Position numbers and translations under genes: made by a program. DNA of 35,614 nt from an uncultured bacterium (GTDB lineage Bacteria > Cyanobacteriota > Vampirovibrionia > Gastranaerophilales > Gastranaerophilaceae). The stretch lies in assembly GCA_902801985.1 (NCBI GenBank), contig CADCKD010000018.1, positions 1 to 35,614 of the forward strand, in the 5' to 3' direction. Position 1 is the first letter of the stretch. Each line of letters begins with the position of its first letter. Of the stretch, positions 23,564-32,085 are shown piece after piece. The notes under the pieces were generated by a model. That model made no database searches. It was not told the origin of the DNA and saw only the letters and a list, made by a program, of their open reading frames with translations.

Positions 23564-24649
23564 CTATAGCGCTTTATACCTGTCGCCGTTACCTTGTTTT
23601 ATTATGCCTTTAAGCTCCATGGTTGTCAAGTTCATAAGCAAATTGTCAAGTTTTAAACCTGTTAATTTAAGCAGTTCATCTACTCCTTTTTCTTCTATTT
23701 GTAGGTTTTCATAAATTATTTCTTCATCAGGAGTAAGTGTAGGCAGTGTTAATTGTGTTTGTGTTTCTTGTTTTATTTCCCAACCAAGTGAATCCAATAT
23801 ATCGTTACTTTCTGTCACCATTGTGGCTCCGTTTTTTAGAAGTTTGTATATCCCTTGAGTATTCGGGTTAGAGATCTCTCCCGGCATACACATAAGTTCT
23901 CTGCCTTGTTCTAAAGTAAGATTTGCGGTAATAAGTGCTCCGCTTTTTAAAGATGCTTCTGCAACTAATGTGCCGTAAGATAGGCCTGAAACTATTCTGT
24001 TTCTTTGCGGAAATCTAAATTTAATGGGTTCAAATGTCGGATAATATTCGCTTACAACCGCGCCGTATCCGTTTTCTATTGTTTCATAGAGGGTTTTGTT
24101 TTGGGTTGGATATACAAAATCAAAACCGCTGGCTATTACGCCGATTGTTTTTAAATTATTTTCAATGGCTGCTGTGTGTGCAACAGAATCAATTCCAGAT
24201 GCAAGACCTGAAACAATGCATATATCTGTGTTTGAAAGACCGGAAATTATTCTTCTCAAATTATCTCTTGAATTTGTACTTGCACGTCTTGAACCTACAA
24301 CGGCTAATGTTTTTTCCAAATTACATTCAAACAACTTGCCTTTGTAGTACAAAACGGCAGGAGGATTTTCGATATTTTTAAGCATATAAGGATATTTTTC
24401 ATCCTCCAATGTTAAAAAGTTAATCCCTTTTGTTTCTACAAGTGCAAAAGCCTTATCTATATCAACTTTATCTCTAAGTTTAATAAAGTTTTCAGCCTTT
24501 TTTACAGAAAGGCCGTCAATATTTTCCAGTTCGTTCAGGTTGCAATTAAAGGCTTTCTCAATGTCTCCGAAATAATCATACAGACGTTTTATAAAACGAC
24601 TATCTATCTGCTCTATTGATGAAAATGCTATCCAATATTTTTCTTTCAT
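23564..24649 (-). CDS. dprA: DNA-processing protein DprA
   Basis: DprA protects incoming single-stranded DNA and loads RecA during natural transformation. The 361-residue protein has an N-terminal helix-hairpin-helix-like part (NELENIDGLSVKKAENFI), the Rossmann-like core (AVVGSRRAST, SGLASGIDSVAH, RFPQRNRIVSGLS, VVSEYYPT, ALITANLTLEQGRE) and a C-terminal winged-helix domain (about 300-361). It is followed by topA. With the pseudopilin at 313 it hints at natural competence, but no other competence gene is in the window. Its ribosome binding site (GTGAGG) comes from a repeat-like sequence just upstream. Confidence 0.94.
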   Translation of the reverse strand: MKEKYWIAFSSIEQIDSRFIKRLYDYFGDIEKAFNCNLNELENIDGLSVKKAENFIKLRDKVDIDKAFALVETKGINFLTLEDEKYPYMLKNIENPPAVLYYKGKLFECNLEKTLAVVGSRRASTNSRDNLRRIISGLSNTDICIVSGLASGIDSVAHTAAIENNLKTIGVIASGFDFVYPTQNKTLYETIENGYGAVVSEYYPTFEPIKFRFPQRNRIVSGLSYGTLVAEASLKSGALITANLTLEQGRELMCMPGEISNPNTQGIYKLLKNGATMVTESNDILDSLGWEIKQETQTQLTLPTLTPDEEIIYENLQIEEKGVDELLKLTGLKLDNLLMNLTTMELKGIIKQGNGDRYKAL

Positions 24650-24651
24650 AA

Positions 24652-24684
24652 AACCTCACCCTACCCCTCTCCATTGGCGGGGAT
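24652..24684 (-). repeat. Repeat-derived segment acting as dprA leader
   Basis: On the minus strand the stretch reads GGAGAGGGGTAGGGTGAGG just before the dprA ATG. This is the same GGGAGAGG...GGGTGAGGG style as the intergenic element at 32211-32262. It fills the 40 bases between the TPR gene and dprA, and its last GTGAGG acts as the Shine-Dalgarno sequence. Confidence 0.4.
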
Positions 24685-24689
24685 AAAGC

Positions 24690-25457
24690 TTATATTTTTT
24701 CTTTTATTCTGTCAATTAACTTATCAATATTTGCTTTTTCTTCTTCAGGGATACCAAGGTTTTTGTAATCTTCGAAATATTCTATTGCATCTTCTTTGTC
24801 TCCGCGTGCCATAAATAAAATTGCAGCTTTTTTATAAGGAAGTGCAAATTTGTTATTTCTTGCGATAGATTTTAAAAAGTTTGAAAGAGCTTTATCAATT
24901 TCGTCATTTGCTTGATATGCTTCCCCAAGATAATAATAAATCCATTCGTTTTCATCTTTGTATTCAAGAATATTTTCGAAGTTTTCTATCGCACAATCAT
25001 AATCCCCAAGTTCAAAATAAACTCTGCCTAAATCATAATACGCATCATAATTGTCCGGTTGTTTGTCTAAAATGTACTCAAGTTCATCTATCGCAAGATC
25101 TCGTTTGGCATCTTCCATATAAAATCTTGCAAGATAATGTCTGAAAATCAAATCATCAGGCAACATGTCTATTGCATAAGAAAGGATATTTATACCTTCC
25201 GCATAACGTTTTTGTTTGTAGTATATATCAACAAGGTTAATATATGTTTGTGCAATTTGCGGGTTTAATTCGATACTTCTTAAGTAATTTTTTTCCGCTT
25301 TTTCGTCATTATCCATATTTGCATAGCACAAGCCAAGGTTGTTATACACTTCAGCATTAGACGGATCTGTTTCCAACTCTGCGATAAATAAATCTGCAGC
25401 CTTGTTCCAATCTTTATTTTTAAAACACTCTATTGCTTTATCTATTCTGTTTTCCAT
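24690..25457 (-). CDS. TPR-repeat protein
   Basis: A 255-residue protein made almost wholly of tetratricopeptide repeats, about seven in tandem (for example AEVYNNLGLCYANMDNDEKA, AYYDLGRVYFELGDYDCAIE, IYYYLGEAYQANDEIDKALS), ending in a charged helix. No signal peptide is present with the start used here, so it is probably cytoplasmic. The ATG at 25457 is preferred over one at 25499: the -10 box (25488-25493) lies between them, and the repeat pattern begins right after ENRIDKAIECF. It stands 40 bases before dprA in the same direction. TPR scaffolds bind partner proteins; none is evident. Confidence 0.8.
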   Translation of the reverse strand: MENRIDKAIECFKNKDWNKAADLFIAELETDPSNAEVYNNLGLCYANMDNDEKAEKNYLRSIELNPQIAQTYINLVDIYYKQKRYAEGINILSYAIDMLPDDLIFRHYLARFYMEDAKRDLAIDELEYILDKQPDNYDAYYDLGRVYFELGDYDCAIENFENILEYKDENEWIYYYLGEAYQANDEIDKALSNFLKSIARNNKFALPYKKAAILFMARGDKEDAIEYFEDYKNLGIPEEEKANIDKLIDRIKEKI

Positions 25458-25487
25458 AACTAATCTCTTTTCCTGTCGATTAGTTAT

Positions 25488-25493
25488 ATTATA
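25488..25493 (-). promoter_or_regulatory. Possible -10 of the TPR gene
   Basis: On the minus strand TATAAT (complement of 25488-25493) predicts a start near 25481, 24 bases before the ATG at 25457. GGAAAAGAG stands in the leader. The -35 is weak. Confidence 0.4.
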
Positions 25494-25505
25494 GTACAAA
25501 TTATT

Positions 25506-27005
25506 TTAATTTGGGAGATTATTTTTTATTGTTTCAATTAATTTTTCAGGGTTAATTAATCTACCGACGTATGTCCCTGTATCATTATTATGACATTCAT
25601 TTGATGTTTCTAGTGCGTATTCCCAAAATTTTTCAGGAGTAATAGAAGAATCAACTTGTTTTGCTAAGACGTACATACCCGCAAGCCAAGGAGTAGCCCA
25701 ACTCATACCTCCGTCATTCCCATCATATCTGTATGATGAACTGTCGGTATAATCCGCTACTGTTCTATGATCCATTGGTACAAGTAACGTCTTATTTTTT
25801 TCTTCAATCATATTTTGCCTATATTCTGTAGGAATTGGCACTTCGGAAAATTTTTTAAAAAATGCTCCAGCTTCGTAATTATCAGAATTTTCCAGATCAC
25901 CTTTAGGATTTCTGTTTGCCCCATTAAACAAAAATCCATATTGCTCTGATAATGCTGTTGATACTATGAAAACACCCTGTTCCTTTGCCCTTGCCACTGC
26001 TTTTTGTAATTCTTCGTATCCCGGAGCTGATTTATTAAATCCCCAGCTTATAGAAATTACTGAAACCTTTTCATTCTCAGATGATTTTTCATTATTGTCT
26101 AAAATTTGATTAATAGCATCAACATAAGGTTTATTACTCGATATAAAACCAAATTGTTCTGCAGTTTTTACGTTATTCATTATGTCTATTTTTTGGTCAT
26201 CTGAAGTTTGTTCATCTTTTAATTTAGGGATATTTTCTTTTTTGTAATTCTCTATATCATTAGAATTTGTTGTACAATTTATTGCCGAGTAATATTCTAG
26301 TTCTGCATCAGGGGCTACTCCAACTGATTTACCTACTGCAATAGATGCAACAGCGGCGCCATGCATGCTTGCTTTATCATAATCCCACCTGGAAGCAAAT
26401 TCTTCCATATTAATATTGTGTATGGCTTTTATATTATTACTATACTCTTTGTGCTTACCAAGAGGTTGATCTATGATTGCTATTTTTACTCCTTTTCCGG
26501 TAATTCCCTGAGCGTGAAGATTTCTTATCCCAAGCCCTGGATTTTTTGCTTTTTCCATGTACTCTGAGATTATTTCTTGTTGCTCCTGTGACATTATTGT
26601 AGTTTTATCAATGATAAGATTTAGTAAATCTTCTTCTTTGAGTTTAAGGTTACGGATATCACAATATCTTGCTATTCGAACATTGTCATGCGATCCTAAA
26701 GGTATATCTTCAATGTTATGTACTATTTTTGTAGGCGGGGTGTATAATTCATTATATTCCGCATAACCGTTAGGAAGCAAATTTGAAAGCTTTTCTTTTC
26801 CAAAGAAATTGGTTAAAGTCTTTTTTACATTATCAAACATATCTTTAGGGACACCGGCTTGCACAATTTCTTTGTCGCTGACGGTCCCGCTTTTATCAGC
26901 ATCAAAGTGTGCAAAAATACTAGATTTATCTTGTTTGTTAAGATTATCCAGCGAAAAATTCTGTTGAGAATTATTAGTTGGGCCGATCGGTGGGACTCCG
27001 GACAT
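25506..27005 (-). CDS. Subtilase-family serine protease with EF-hand-like N-terminus
   Basis: A 499-residue S8 (subtilisin-like) protein. Catalytic candidates in order are Asp179 (VKIAIIDQPLG), His215 (SMHGAAVASIAVG) and Ser435 (GGMSWATPWLAGMY). Near the N-terminus DADKSGTVSDKE (35-46) fits a single EF-hand calcium loop (Asp35, Asp37, Ser39, Thr41, Glu46). Residues 240-310 are a polar insert between the His and Ser blocks. The usual oxyanion asparagine (AAGN) seems replaced: the matching strand reads VSTALSEQYG. No signal peptide is visible at the start (MSGVPPIGPTNNSQQ), so it is either cytoplasmic or exported by an unusual route. TAGGAGA precedes the ATG. It follows lptA by 78 bases. The protease fold is secure; activity is not. 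Confidence 0.82.
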   Translation of the reverse strand: MSGVPPIGPTNNSQQNFSLDNLNKQDKSSIFAHFDADKSGTVSDKEIVQAGVPKDMFDNVKKTLTNFFGKEKLSNLLPNGYAEYNELYTPPTKIVHNIEDIPLGSHDNVRIARYCDIRNLKLKEEDLLNLIIDKTTIMSQEQQEIISEYMEKAKNPGLGIRNLHAQGITGKGVKIAIIDQPLGKHKEYSNNIKAIHNINMEEFASRWDYDKASMHGAAVASIAVGKSVGVAPDAELEYYSAINCTTNSNDIENYKKENIPKLKDEQTSDDQKIDIMNNVKTAEQFGFISSNKPYVDAINQILDNNEKSSENEKVSVISISWGFNKSAPGYEELQKAVARAKEQGVFIVSTALSEQYGFLFNGANRNPKGDLENSDNYEAGAFFKKFSEVPIPTEYRQNMIEEKNKTLLVPMDHRTVADYTDSSSYRYDGNDGGMSWATPWLAGMYVLAKQVDSSITPEKFWEYALETSNECHNNDTGTYVGRLINPEKLIETIKNNLPN

Positions 27006-27083
27006 GATTTTCTCCTATAAATCATCTATACTTGTTTATACGGCAAAAAACAAAAAAACTTTAACCCTTTAGAAAATTTTGAA

Positions 27084-28055
27084 TTACAAACCTAATGTCA
27101 TGTTATCATCCGAGCCGGAACCGATATTCTTAATAACTGTTCTTGTATTGCCTTGTGCATCAAAGCTTTTTGGATTCATAACCATCTTAATTTTGTCGGC
27201 ATAAATTGTTCGAACCCCTTGAGTTATGCTTGAACGCCCGATAAAATATGCTTCATTCGGTTTTGTTGTTCCTGCACCCGGATATAATGTAACTTTCGGC
27301 CCTGCCGCATAGTAATCTTGATACCAAATGCGAACATTGCCGCTGGCATTAAAGATTGAACGTTTTTGGTTATATTCCTGATAATTAGATTTAAGAGTAA
27401 GTTTTGCTCCGTCATCCATAATTGCATTTGAAGTTGTATTGCCGTATGCAGTTAAATTACCTGTCGTGGCATCATATACGAATTTGTCGGCAAGTGTTTC
27501 GTTGTTTGTTTGTTTTACTCTTGCATTACCGGTCAAAACAAGTTTTTTTAAATCGCCGTTTTTGTCGGTTGTAATTTCTGCATCATTAGAAAATGTTTCA
27601 ATGTCTTTATACAACATTGTAACTGCCCCATTTGCAGTCATAATACCAGTTTTGGTGTTGTATTCCTGAGTATTTGCGTTGATTACCACAATAGGTGTTT
27701 TACCGTCAAATACGACTGATTGTGTATCACCTTCAGCTCTTATAATTTTATTAATTAGCGAAACTTTTAAAATATTTGCTTTTACTTCTCTTTTTTTATT
27801 TTTCTTAATTTCAAAAGCGTATGGCTTATCATAAAATGTCGCGGTATCAAGCTGCTGCTTATCAGTAATATTTACATCTGCACTATCCCCAACAACTTTC
27901 ATATCATCAACCGTAACTTTAACGTCCCCGTTGAACTTAATCTTTTGGTCTGCTTCGACATAATTTTGATTTTTTGATTCAATTATTAAATCAGAAGCCA
28001 AAACTACGCTTGTTAATAAAAATATTGCGCCAAGAACTGTTAATATCTTTTTCAT
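27084..28055 (-). CDS. lptA: LptA/OstA-like LPS transport protein
   Basis: LptA bridges the periplasm, carrying lipopolysaccharide from LptC to the outer-membrane LptD. The 323-residue protein begins with a signal peptide (MKKILTVLGAIFLLTSVVLA, cut before SDLIIES) and continues as repeated beta strands of the OstA type (KIKFNGDVKVTVDDMKVVGD; ATTGNLTAYGNTTSNA; IFNASGNVRIWYQDY). It is clearly longer than the roughly 185-residue E. coli LptA and may hold two OstA units. The ATG at 28055 comes one base after the lptC stop. An upstream in-frame ATG at 28073 would overlap lptC and weaken the signal peptide, so it is not used. Confidence 0.82.
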   Translation of the reverse strand: MKKILTVLGAIFLLTSVVLASDLIIESKNQNYVEADQKIKFNGDVKVTVDDMKVVGDSADVNITDKQQLDTATFYDKPYAFEIKKNKKREVKANILKVSLINKIIRAEGDTQSVVFDGKTPIVVINANTQEYNTKTGIMTANGAVTMLYKDIETFSNDAEITTDKNGDLKKLVLTGNARVKQTNNETLADKFVYDATTGNLTAYGNTTSNAIMDDGAKLTLKSNYQEYNQKRSIFNASGNVRIWYQDYYAAGPKVTLYPGAGTTKPNEAYFIGRSSITQGVRTIYADKIKMVMNPKSFDAQGNTRTVIKNIGSGSDDNMTLGL

Positions 28056-28056
28056 A

Positions 28057-28638
28057 TTATTCTTTATCCTCATAAACTTTTGATACCGTATTTCCCTCTA
28101 TTTTAAAACTTTCATACGACGGGCTGATAGTAATTTTGTCAGCTGTCGAAATAAGTTGATTAGCTTTTCTTATTTTAATATGCCCCTCTGCAACGATAGG
28201 AGAGTGAGAATTTTGCCACACCAATTTATCAGCATTTAGTGTGATACCGTCTTTCAATACAATTAGTGTATCTTCATACAAGGTAACTGCTTTGGTGTTT
28301 GAATTGTAAATTCCCTTTGACGATTTTAGACTCATTGAAACTTCATTATCTTTATAAAAATTAGCCAAAACGCCGTCTAATTGAGCTTCCCCATTGTTGC
28401 TGTTCCAACGTCCGGAATCTCCGTATATTTCCCAATATTTCTGGTCATCTTTTGTTTCTGTTAATATAACGCCATGAACTAAGGCTTTTTGTTCATCTTG
28501 TCTGCCTTCAACTTGTTGTCGGTTAAAATCATGTGTTATAACTTTCGCGCTTATAAAAGCCCACATCAAAATTCCTGTCAATGACAGTGAAATAATTACA
28601 TAGAGACGTTTCTTCTTTGATAATTTCTTCCAATCCAT
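28057..28638 (-). CDS. lptC: LPS export protein LptC
   Basis: LptC sits on the inner membrane next to the LptBFG transporter and hands LPS to LptA. The 193-residue protein has a single N-terminal membrane helix (about 11-31, RLYVIISLSLTGILMWAFIS) after a basic start (KKLSKKKR), then a beta-rich periplasmic domain (LTETKDDQKYWEIYGDSGRW; GIYNSNTKAVTLYEDTLIVL; NADKLVWQNSHSPIVAEGHI). The adjoining lptA supports the call. LptB, F and G are not in the window. No ribosome binding site precedes the ATG. Confidence 0.82.
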   Translation of the reverse strand: MDWKKLSKKKRLYVIISLSLTGILMWAFISAKVITHDFNRQQVEGRQDEQKALVHGVILTETKDDQKYWEIYGDSGRWNSNNGEAQLDGVLANFYKDNEVSMSLKSSKGIYNSNTKAVTLYEDTLIVLKDGITLNADKLVWQNSHSPIVAEGHIKIRKANQLISTADKITISPSYESFKIEGNTVSKVYEDKE

Positions 28639-28646
28639 AACGAAAT

Positions 28647-28655
28647 ATTATCACA
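28647..28655 (-). promoter_or_regulatory. Extended -10 promoter of lptC, likely near-leaderless
   Basis: On the minus strand TGT followed by GATAAT (complement of 28647-28652) predicts a start near 28640, two bases before the lptC ATG. There is no Shine-Dalgarno sequence in the gap. Confidence 0.45.
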
Positions 28656-28722
28656 AAATTAAACTAAAGTCGCATAATTATTAATTTTCTCTTAATATTT
28701 ATGCTTTAGGGTATTTTTGTAA

Positions 28723-28728
28723 TATAAT
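28723..28728 (+). promoter_or_regulatory. -10 element of dapA
   Basis: TATAAT at 28723-28728 predicts a start near 28735, giving a 28-base leader with GAGGG. This rules out the in-frame ATG at 28733 as start. The -35 is poor. Confidence 0.45.
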
Positions 28729-28762
28729 TAGCATGTATTATTTTAAAGACGAGGGAAAGAGG

Positions 28763-29671
28763 ATGACATTAAGATTTGATTGCGGAGAGGTTATTACAGC
28801 AATGGTTACTCCTATGGATTCAAAAGGGGCTATCGATTATGACAAAGTAGAATCTCTTGCAAAATATTTAATAAATAACGGTAGTGACGCAATATTGGTT
28901 GCGGGTACAACCGGTGAATGTCCGACTTTGACTAACGAAGAAGAAAGAGAACTAATCAGTACCGTAAAAAGAGCCGTTGAAAATAAAGCAAAAGTTATTT
29001 TAAGTGCAGGCTCAAATTGTACTCAAACGGCCGTTCAATTTACTAAAAACGCTCAGAAAGAGGAGGCGGATGCAATATTATCTGTTGTTCCTTACTATAA
29101 TAAACCTAATCAAAGAGGATTGATTGAACATTTTTCAGCCGTTGCTGAAGCAACAGATTTGCCGATTATTTTATACAATATACCGTCAAGAACAGGTATT
29201 AGTATTGAGCCAACTACTGTTGCATATTTAGCTTCAAAATATGAAAATATTGTCGGTATTAAGCAAAGCTGCGGCGATATGGATAAACTTTCCGAGATGA
29301 AAATATTATGTCCGGAAGGTTTTGTTTTGTATTCCGGGGACGATAGCTTGACTTTGCCTATGATGGCGATAGGTGCACATGGGGTTATTTCTGTGGCATC
29401 TCATTTATTTGGTTCAGAAATAAAATCTATGATAAGAAACTTTAAAGCGGGTAATATCATGGCTGCACGTAATATGCACAAAGCTTTATTCCCTGTATTC
29501 AAACATTTATTCATGGCACCAAATCCTATACCTGTAAAAGCTGCTCTTGCATATAGAGGTTTGATTGAGGAATATGTAAGACGTCCGCTGGCTTTATTAA
29601 ATGAAGATGAAAAAATCAATTTGTATAAAGTTGTTGATCAGGTAAAACAAGATTTTGAAGAATTAGAATAA
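28763..29671 (+). CDS. dapA: 4-hydroxy-tetrahydrodipicolinate synthase
   Basis: DapA condenses pyruvate with aspartate semialdehyde, the first committed step to diaminopimelate and lysine. The 302-residue protein has GTTGE (48-52), YYNKPNQRG with Tyr111-Tyr112, the catalytic Tyr138 (ILYNIPSRTG), Arg143 and the Schiff-base Lys167 (VGIKQSCGD). The start at 28763 follows GAGGG and agrees with the family length; the ATG ten codons earlier overlaps the predicted transcription start. It is divergent from lptC and lies 31 bases before secD, so it may be co-transcribed with secDF. Diaminopimelate also links to the MurF-like ligase. Confidence 0.95.
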   Translation: MTLRFDCGEVITAMVTPMDSKGAIDYDKVESLAKYLINNGSDAILVAGTTGECPTLTNEEERELISTVKRAVENKAKVILSAGSNCTQTAVQFTKNAQKEEADAILSVVPYYNKPNQRGLIEHFSAVAEATDLPIILYNIPSRTGISIEPTTVAYLASKYENIVGIKQSCGDMDKLSEMKILCPEGFVLYSGDDSLTLPMMAIGAHGVISVASHLFGSEIKSMIRNFKAGNIMAARNMHKALFPVFKHLFMAPNPIPVKAALAYRGLIEEYVRRPLALLNEDEKINLYKVVDQVKQDFEELE

Positions 29672-29702
29672 CATTTTAGTAATTATATAAGAGGGTAGAA
29701 AA

Positions 29703-31034
29703 TTGAAAAACAAAATTATTATGTTCTGGGTTATTGTAGCAATAGTAATTGCATCTGTTTTTACTATTTACAAAAAACCTACAAAATTGGGGCTTGATTT
29801 GGTTGGGGGTTCAAGAATTATGCTTGAAGCTCAAACAACTCCTTCAGTTCCAAAAATTACTCCTGACACTATGAGTCGTTTGCAAACTGCAATTGAAAAC
29901 CGTGTTAACAAGCTTGGTGTTTCTGAAACAACAGTTGCTCAAGTCGGAGAAAAAAGATTATTAATTGAAATTCCAGGGGTTATGGATTCAAAAGAAGCTG
30001 AACAAATTTTGGGTAAAACAGCTCAATTAGAATTCAAACAACCGGTATTGGATGCAAATGGAAAGCAAAAAATGGACCAAATGGGACAACCTGTTTGGGA
30101 GAGCGCAGGTTTGACAGGTGAAGATTTGAAAGATGCTAATCTGAGTACAAACCAAGCAGGCCAATGGACTGTAAACCTTGAATTTAATGCAAAAGGTGCA
30201 ACAACTTTTGGAGAGTTGACTTCAAAACTCGTTGGTCAGCCAATGGCTATATATTTTGACGGAGATCAAATTTCCGCTCCTGTTATCAGAGAACCAATCT
30301 ATGGCGGCAGAGCAGAAATTTCCGGTGGTGATTCAGGTTTTTCTCCTGAAGAAGCTCAAAGAATGGTTGATTTGTTAAAAGCCGGTGCACTTCCTGTACC
30401 GTCTGATATTATCCAAGAAAATACTGTTGGCCCGACATTGGGTGCTACAAGTATTGAAAAATCTAAATTCGCAAGTGTTGTAGGTATCGGGCTTGTTATG
30501 TTGTTTATGATTATGATGTATGCAGTTCCGGGTATTATTGCTGATATTGCGCTTATTGTATATGGATTAATACTTTTTGCATTATTCAAGATATTTGGAG
30601 TTGTATTAACTCTTGCCGGTATTGCGGGTTTTGTATTGAGTATAGGTATGGCGGTTGATGCGAATATCTTGATATTTGAAAGAACAAAAGAAGAATTAAG
30701 AGCCGGCAGAAATTTATTTACCGCTATTAATTCAGGTTTTGACAGAGCATGGGCAAGTATTTTCGATTCAAATATGACGACGATATTAACTTGTGTAATC
30801 TTGTATTTCCTAGGTACAAGTGTTGTTAAAGGTTTTGCTCTTACATTGTTTATTGGTATTTTGGTTTCATTGTTCACAGCAGTTACTGTTACAAGAAACA
30901 TGATGCATATAATCTTTGGTACAGGCGAGCTTAAGTATCCGAAATTATTTGGTTTGAAGAAAGAAGAAATCGGACAAGCTACTGTATTTGAAGAAACAAA
31001 AAGAGAAAAAGCTAGATTTGGTATTTTGGACTAG
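29703..31034 (+). CDS. secD: Protein translocase subunit SecD
   Basis: SecD with SecF uses the proton motive force to help pull proteins through SecYEG. The 443-residue protein begins at a TTG (29703), seven bases after GAGGG. It has an N-terminal helix (about 5-22), the signature LGLDLVGGSRIMLEA, the periplasmic P1 part with VNKLGVSETTVAQVG, EEAQRMVDLLKAGALPVP, and five C-terminal helices from about 255 (with GIAGFVLSIGMAVDANILIF). It is shorter than E. coli SecD (615 residues), as in cyanobacteria and other groups with a reduced periplasmic domain. SecF follows 25 bases later. Confidence 0.95.
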   Translation: MKNKIIMFWVIVAIVIASVFTIYKKPTKLGLDLVGGSRIMLEAQTTPSVPKITPDTMSRLQTAIENRVNKLGVSETTVAQVGEKRLLIEIPGVMDSKEAEQILGKTAQLEFKQPVLDANGKQKMDQMGQPVWESAGLTGEDLKDANLSTNQAGQWTVNLEFNAKGATTFGELTSKLVGQPMAIYFDGDQISAPVIREPIYGGRAEISGGDSGFSPEEAQRMVDLLKAGALPVPSDIIQENTVGPTLGATSIEKSKFASVVGIGLVMLFMIMMYAVPGIIADIALIVYGLILFALFKIFGVVLTLAGIAGFVLSIGMAVDANILIFERTKEELRAGRNLFTAINSGFDRAWASIFDSNMTTILTCVILYFLGTSVVKGFALTLFIGILVSLFTAVTVTRNMMHIIFGTGELKYPKLFGLKKEEIGQATVFEETKREKARFGILD

Positions 31035-31059
31035 GAAATAATAAAGAGGTAAAAATAAA

Positions 31060-32034
31060 ATGTTTAATTTTAATAAAAACGGATTACATGTTGTTAAACA
31101 CAGAGTATTGTGGATGTGTTTATCAGCGCTTTTGATTGTGCCGGGTATTGTTGCAATGATATATTCTATGATAACTTATCCGACTCATTCACCACTAAAG
31201 GTCGGTATTGATTATACAGGTGGTTCAATTTTGCAGTATGAAACATCTGCTCAGGTTTCTAATGCTGATGTTAATACCACTCGTGAAGCACTTACAAAAG
31301 AAGGTATTACAAATACTTATATTCAGGTATTAAAAGATACTTCTGGTAATTCTGATGCAAAATCAATGGTTTCAATCAGAACAAAGTTTATTGATGAAGG
31401 TTCTGAAGAAGCTGCAAAAATAACTCAGGTTGTTGAAAGCCAATACAAAGATGCTCAACTTGTACAATTTACATCAGTTGGCCCAACACTCAGCAGCGAA
31501 TTGTTTAGATTGTCATTTATAGCATTGCTTGTTGCTATATTAGGTATAATTGCATATATTTCGTTCAGATTTGAATTCAAGTATGCGGTATCTGCTATTG
31601 CGGGGCTTATACATGATGTATTATTCGTAATGGGTGTCTTTTCAATACTTGGTTTGTTATGCAATGTTGAAGTTGACGGTTTATTCTTAACTGCAATATT
31701 AACGGTTATAGGTTATTCTGTTAACGATACGATTGTAACTTATGACCGTATCAGAGAAAATTTAAGATACAACGGTAAGAGAATGTCTTTTGGTGAAATT
31801 GTTGATGCATCTGTGCAACAGACAATTACAAGAAGTATAAATACATCAATGACTACATTTTTAGCATTGGCAGCATTGTATTTCTTTGGTGGTGTAACAA
31901 CAAGAGATTTTGTTCTTGCAATGATGCTAGGTGTTCTTATCGGAACGTATTCAAGTATATTCTTCTGTTCAATGCTTATTGATTTTTGGATGGAAAGAGC
32001 GAATGCTCCTAAAAGACCTGCGATAGAAGGTTAG
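31060..32034 (+). CDS. secF: Protein translocase subunit SecF
   Basis: The 324-residue partner of SecD. It has an N-terminal helix (about 17-39), VGIDYTGGSILQYE, a periplasmic domain with VGPTLSSELF, and a five-helix bundle carrying DGLFLTAILTVIGYSVNDTI and TYDRIRENLR, the SecF/RND fold. The last residues are charged (WMERANAPKRPAIEG). It is followed directly by a strong terminator, which closes the dapA-secD-secF unit. Confidence 0.95.
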   Translation: MFNFNKNGLHVVKHRVLWMCLSALLIVPGIVAMIYSMITYPTHSPLKVGIDYTGGSILQYETSAQVSNADVNTTREALTKEGITNTYIQVLKDTSGNSDAKSMVSIRTKFIDEGSEEAAKITQVVESQYKDAQLVQFTSVGPTLSSELFRLSFIALLVAILGIIAYISFRFEFKYAVSAIAGLIHDVLFVMGVFSILGLLCNVEVDGLFLTAILTVIGYSVNDTIVTYDRIRENLRYNGKRMSFGEIVDASVQQTITRSINTSMTTFLALAALYFFGGVTTRDFVLAMMLGVLIGTYSSIFFCSMLIDFWMERANAPKRPAIEG

Positions 32035-32038
32035 TAAG

Positions 32039-32067
32039 AAAGCCGGTTGTTATCAACCGGCTTTTTT
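32039..32067 (+). terminator. Rho-independent terminator after secF
   Basis: An 11-bp stem, AAAGCCGGTTG (32039-32049) with CAACCGGCTTT (32054-32064), closes the loop TTAT and runs into six T. Confidence 0.88.
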
Positions 32068-32085
32068 ATTGATTGATAGGTAAGT

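Noticed and set aside
30356-30901. Long minus-strand frame opposite secD
   Set aside because: It lies wholly inside secD, lacks a ribosome binding site, and its hydrophobic composition mirrors the membrane helices of the sense gene.
29703-31034. Truncated secD
   Set aside because: The shorter length reflects a small periplasmic domain as in other groups; signature motifs at both ends are intact.
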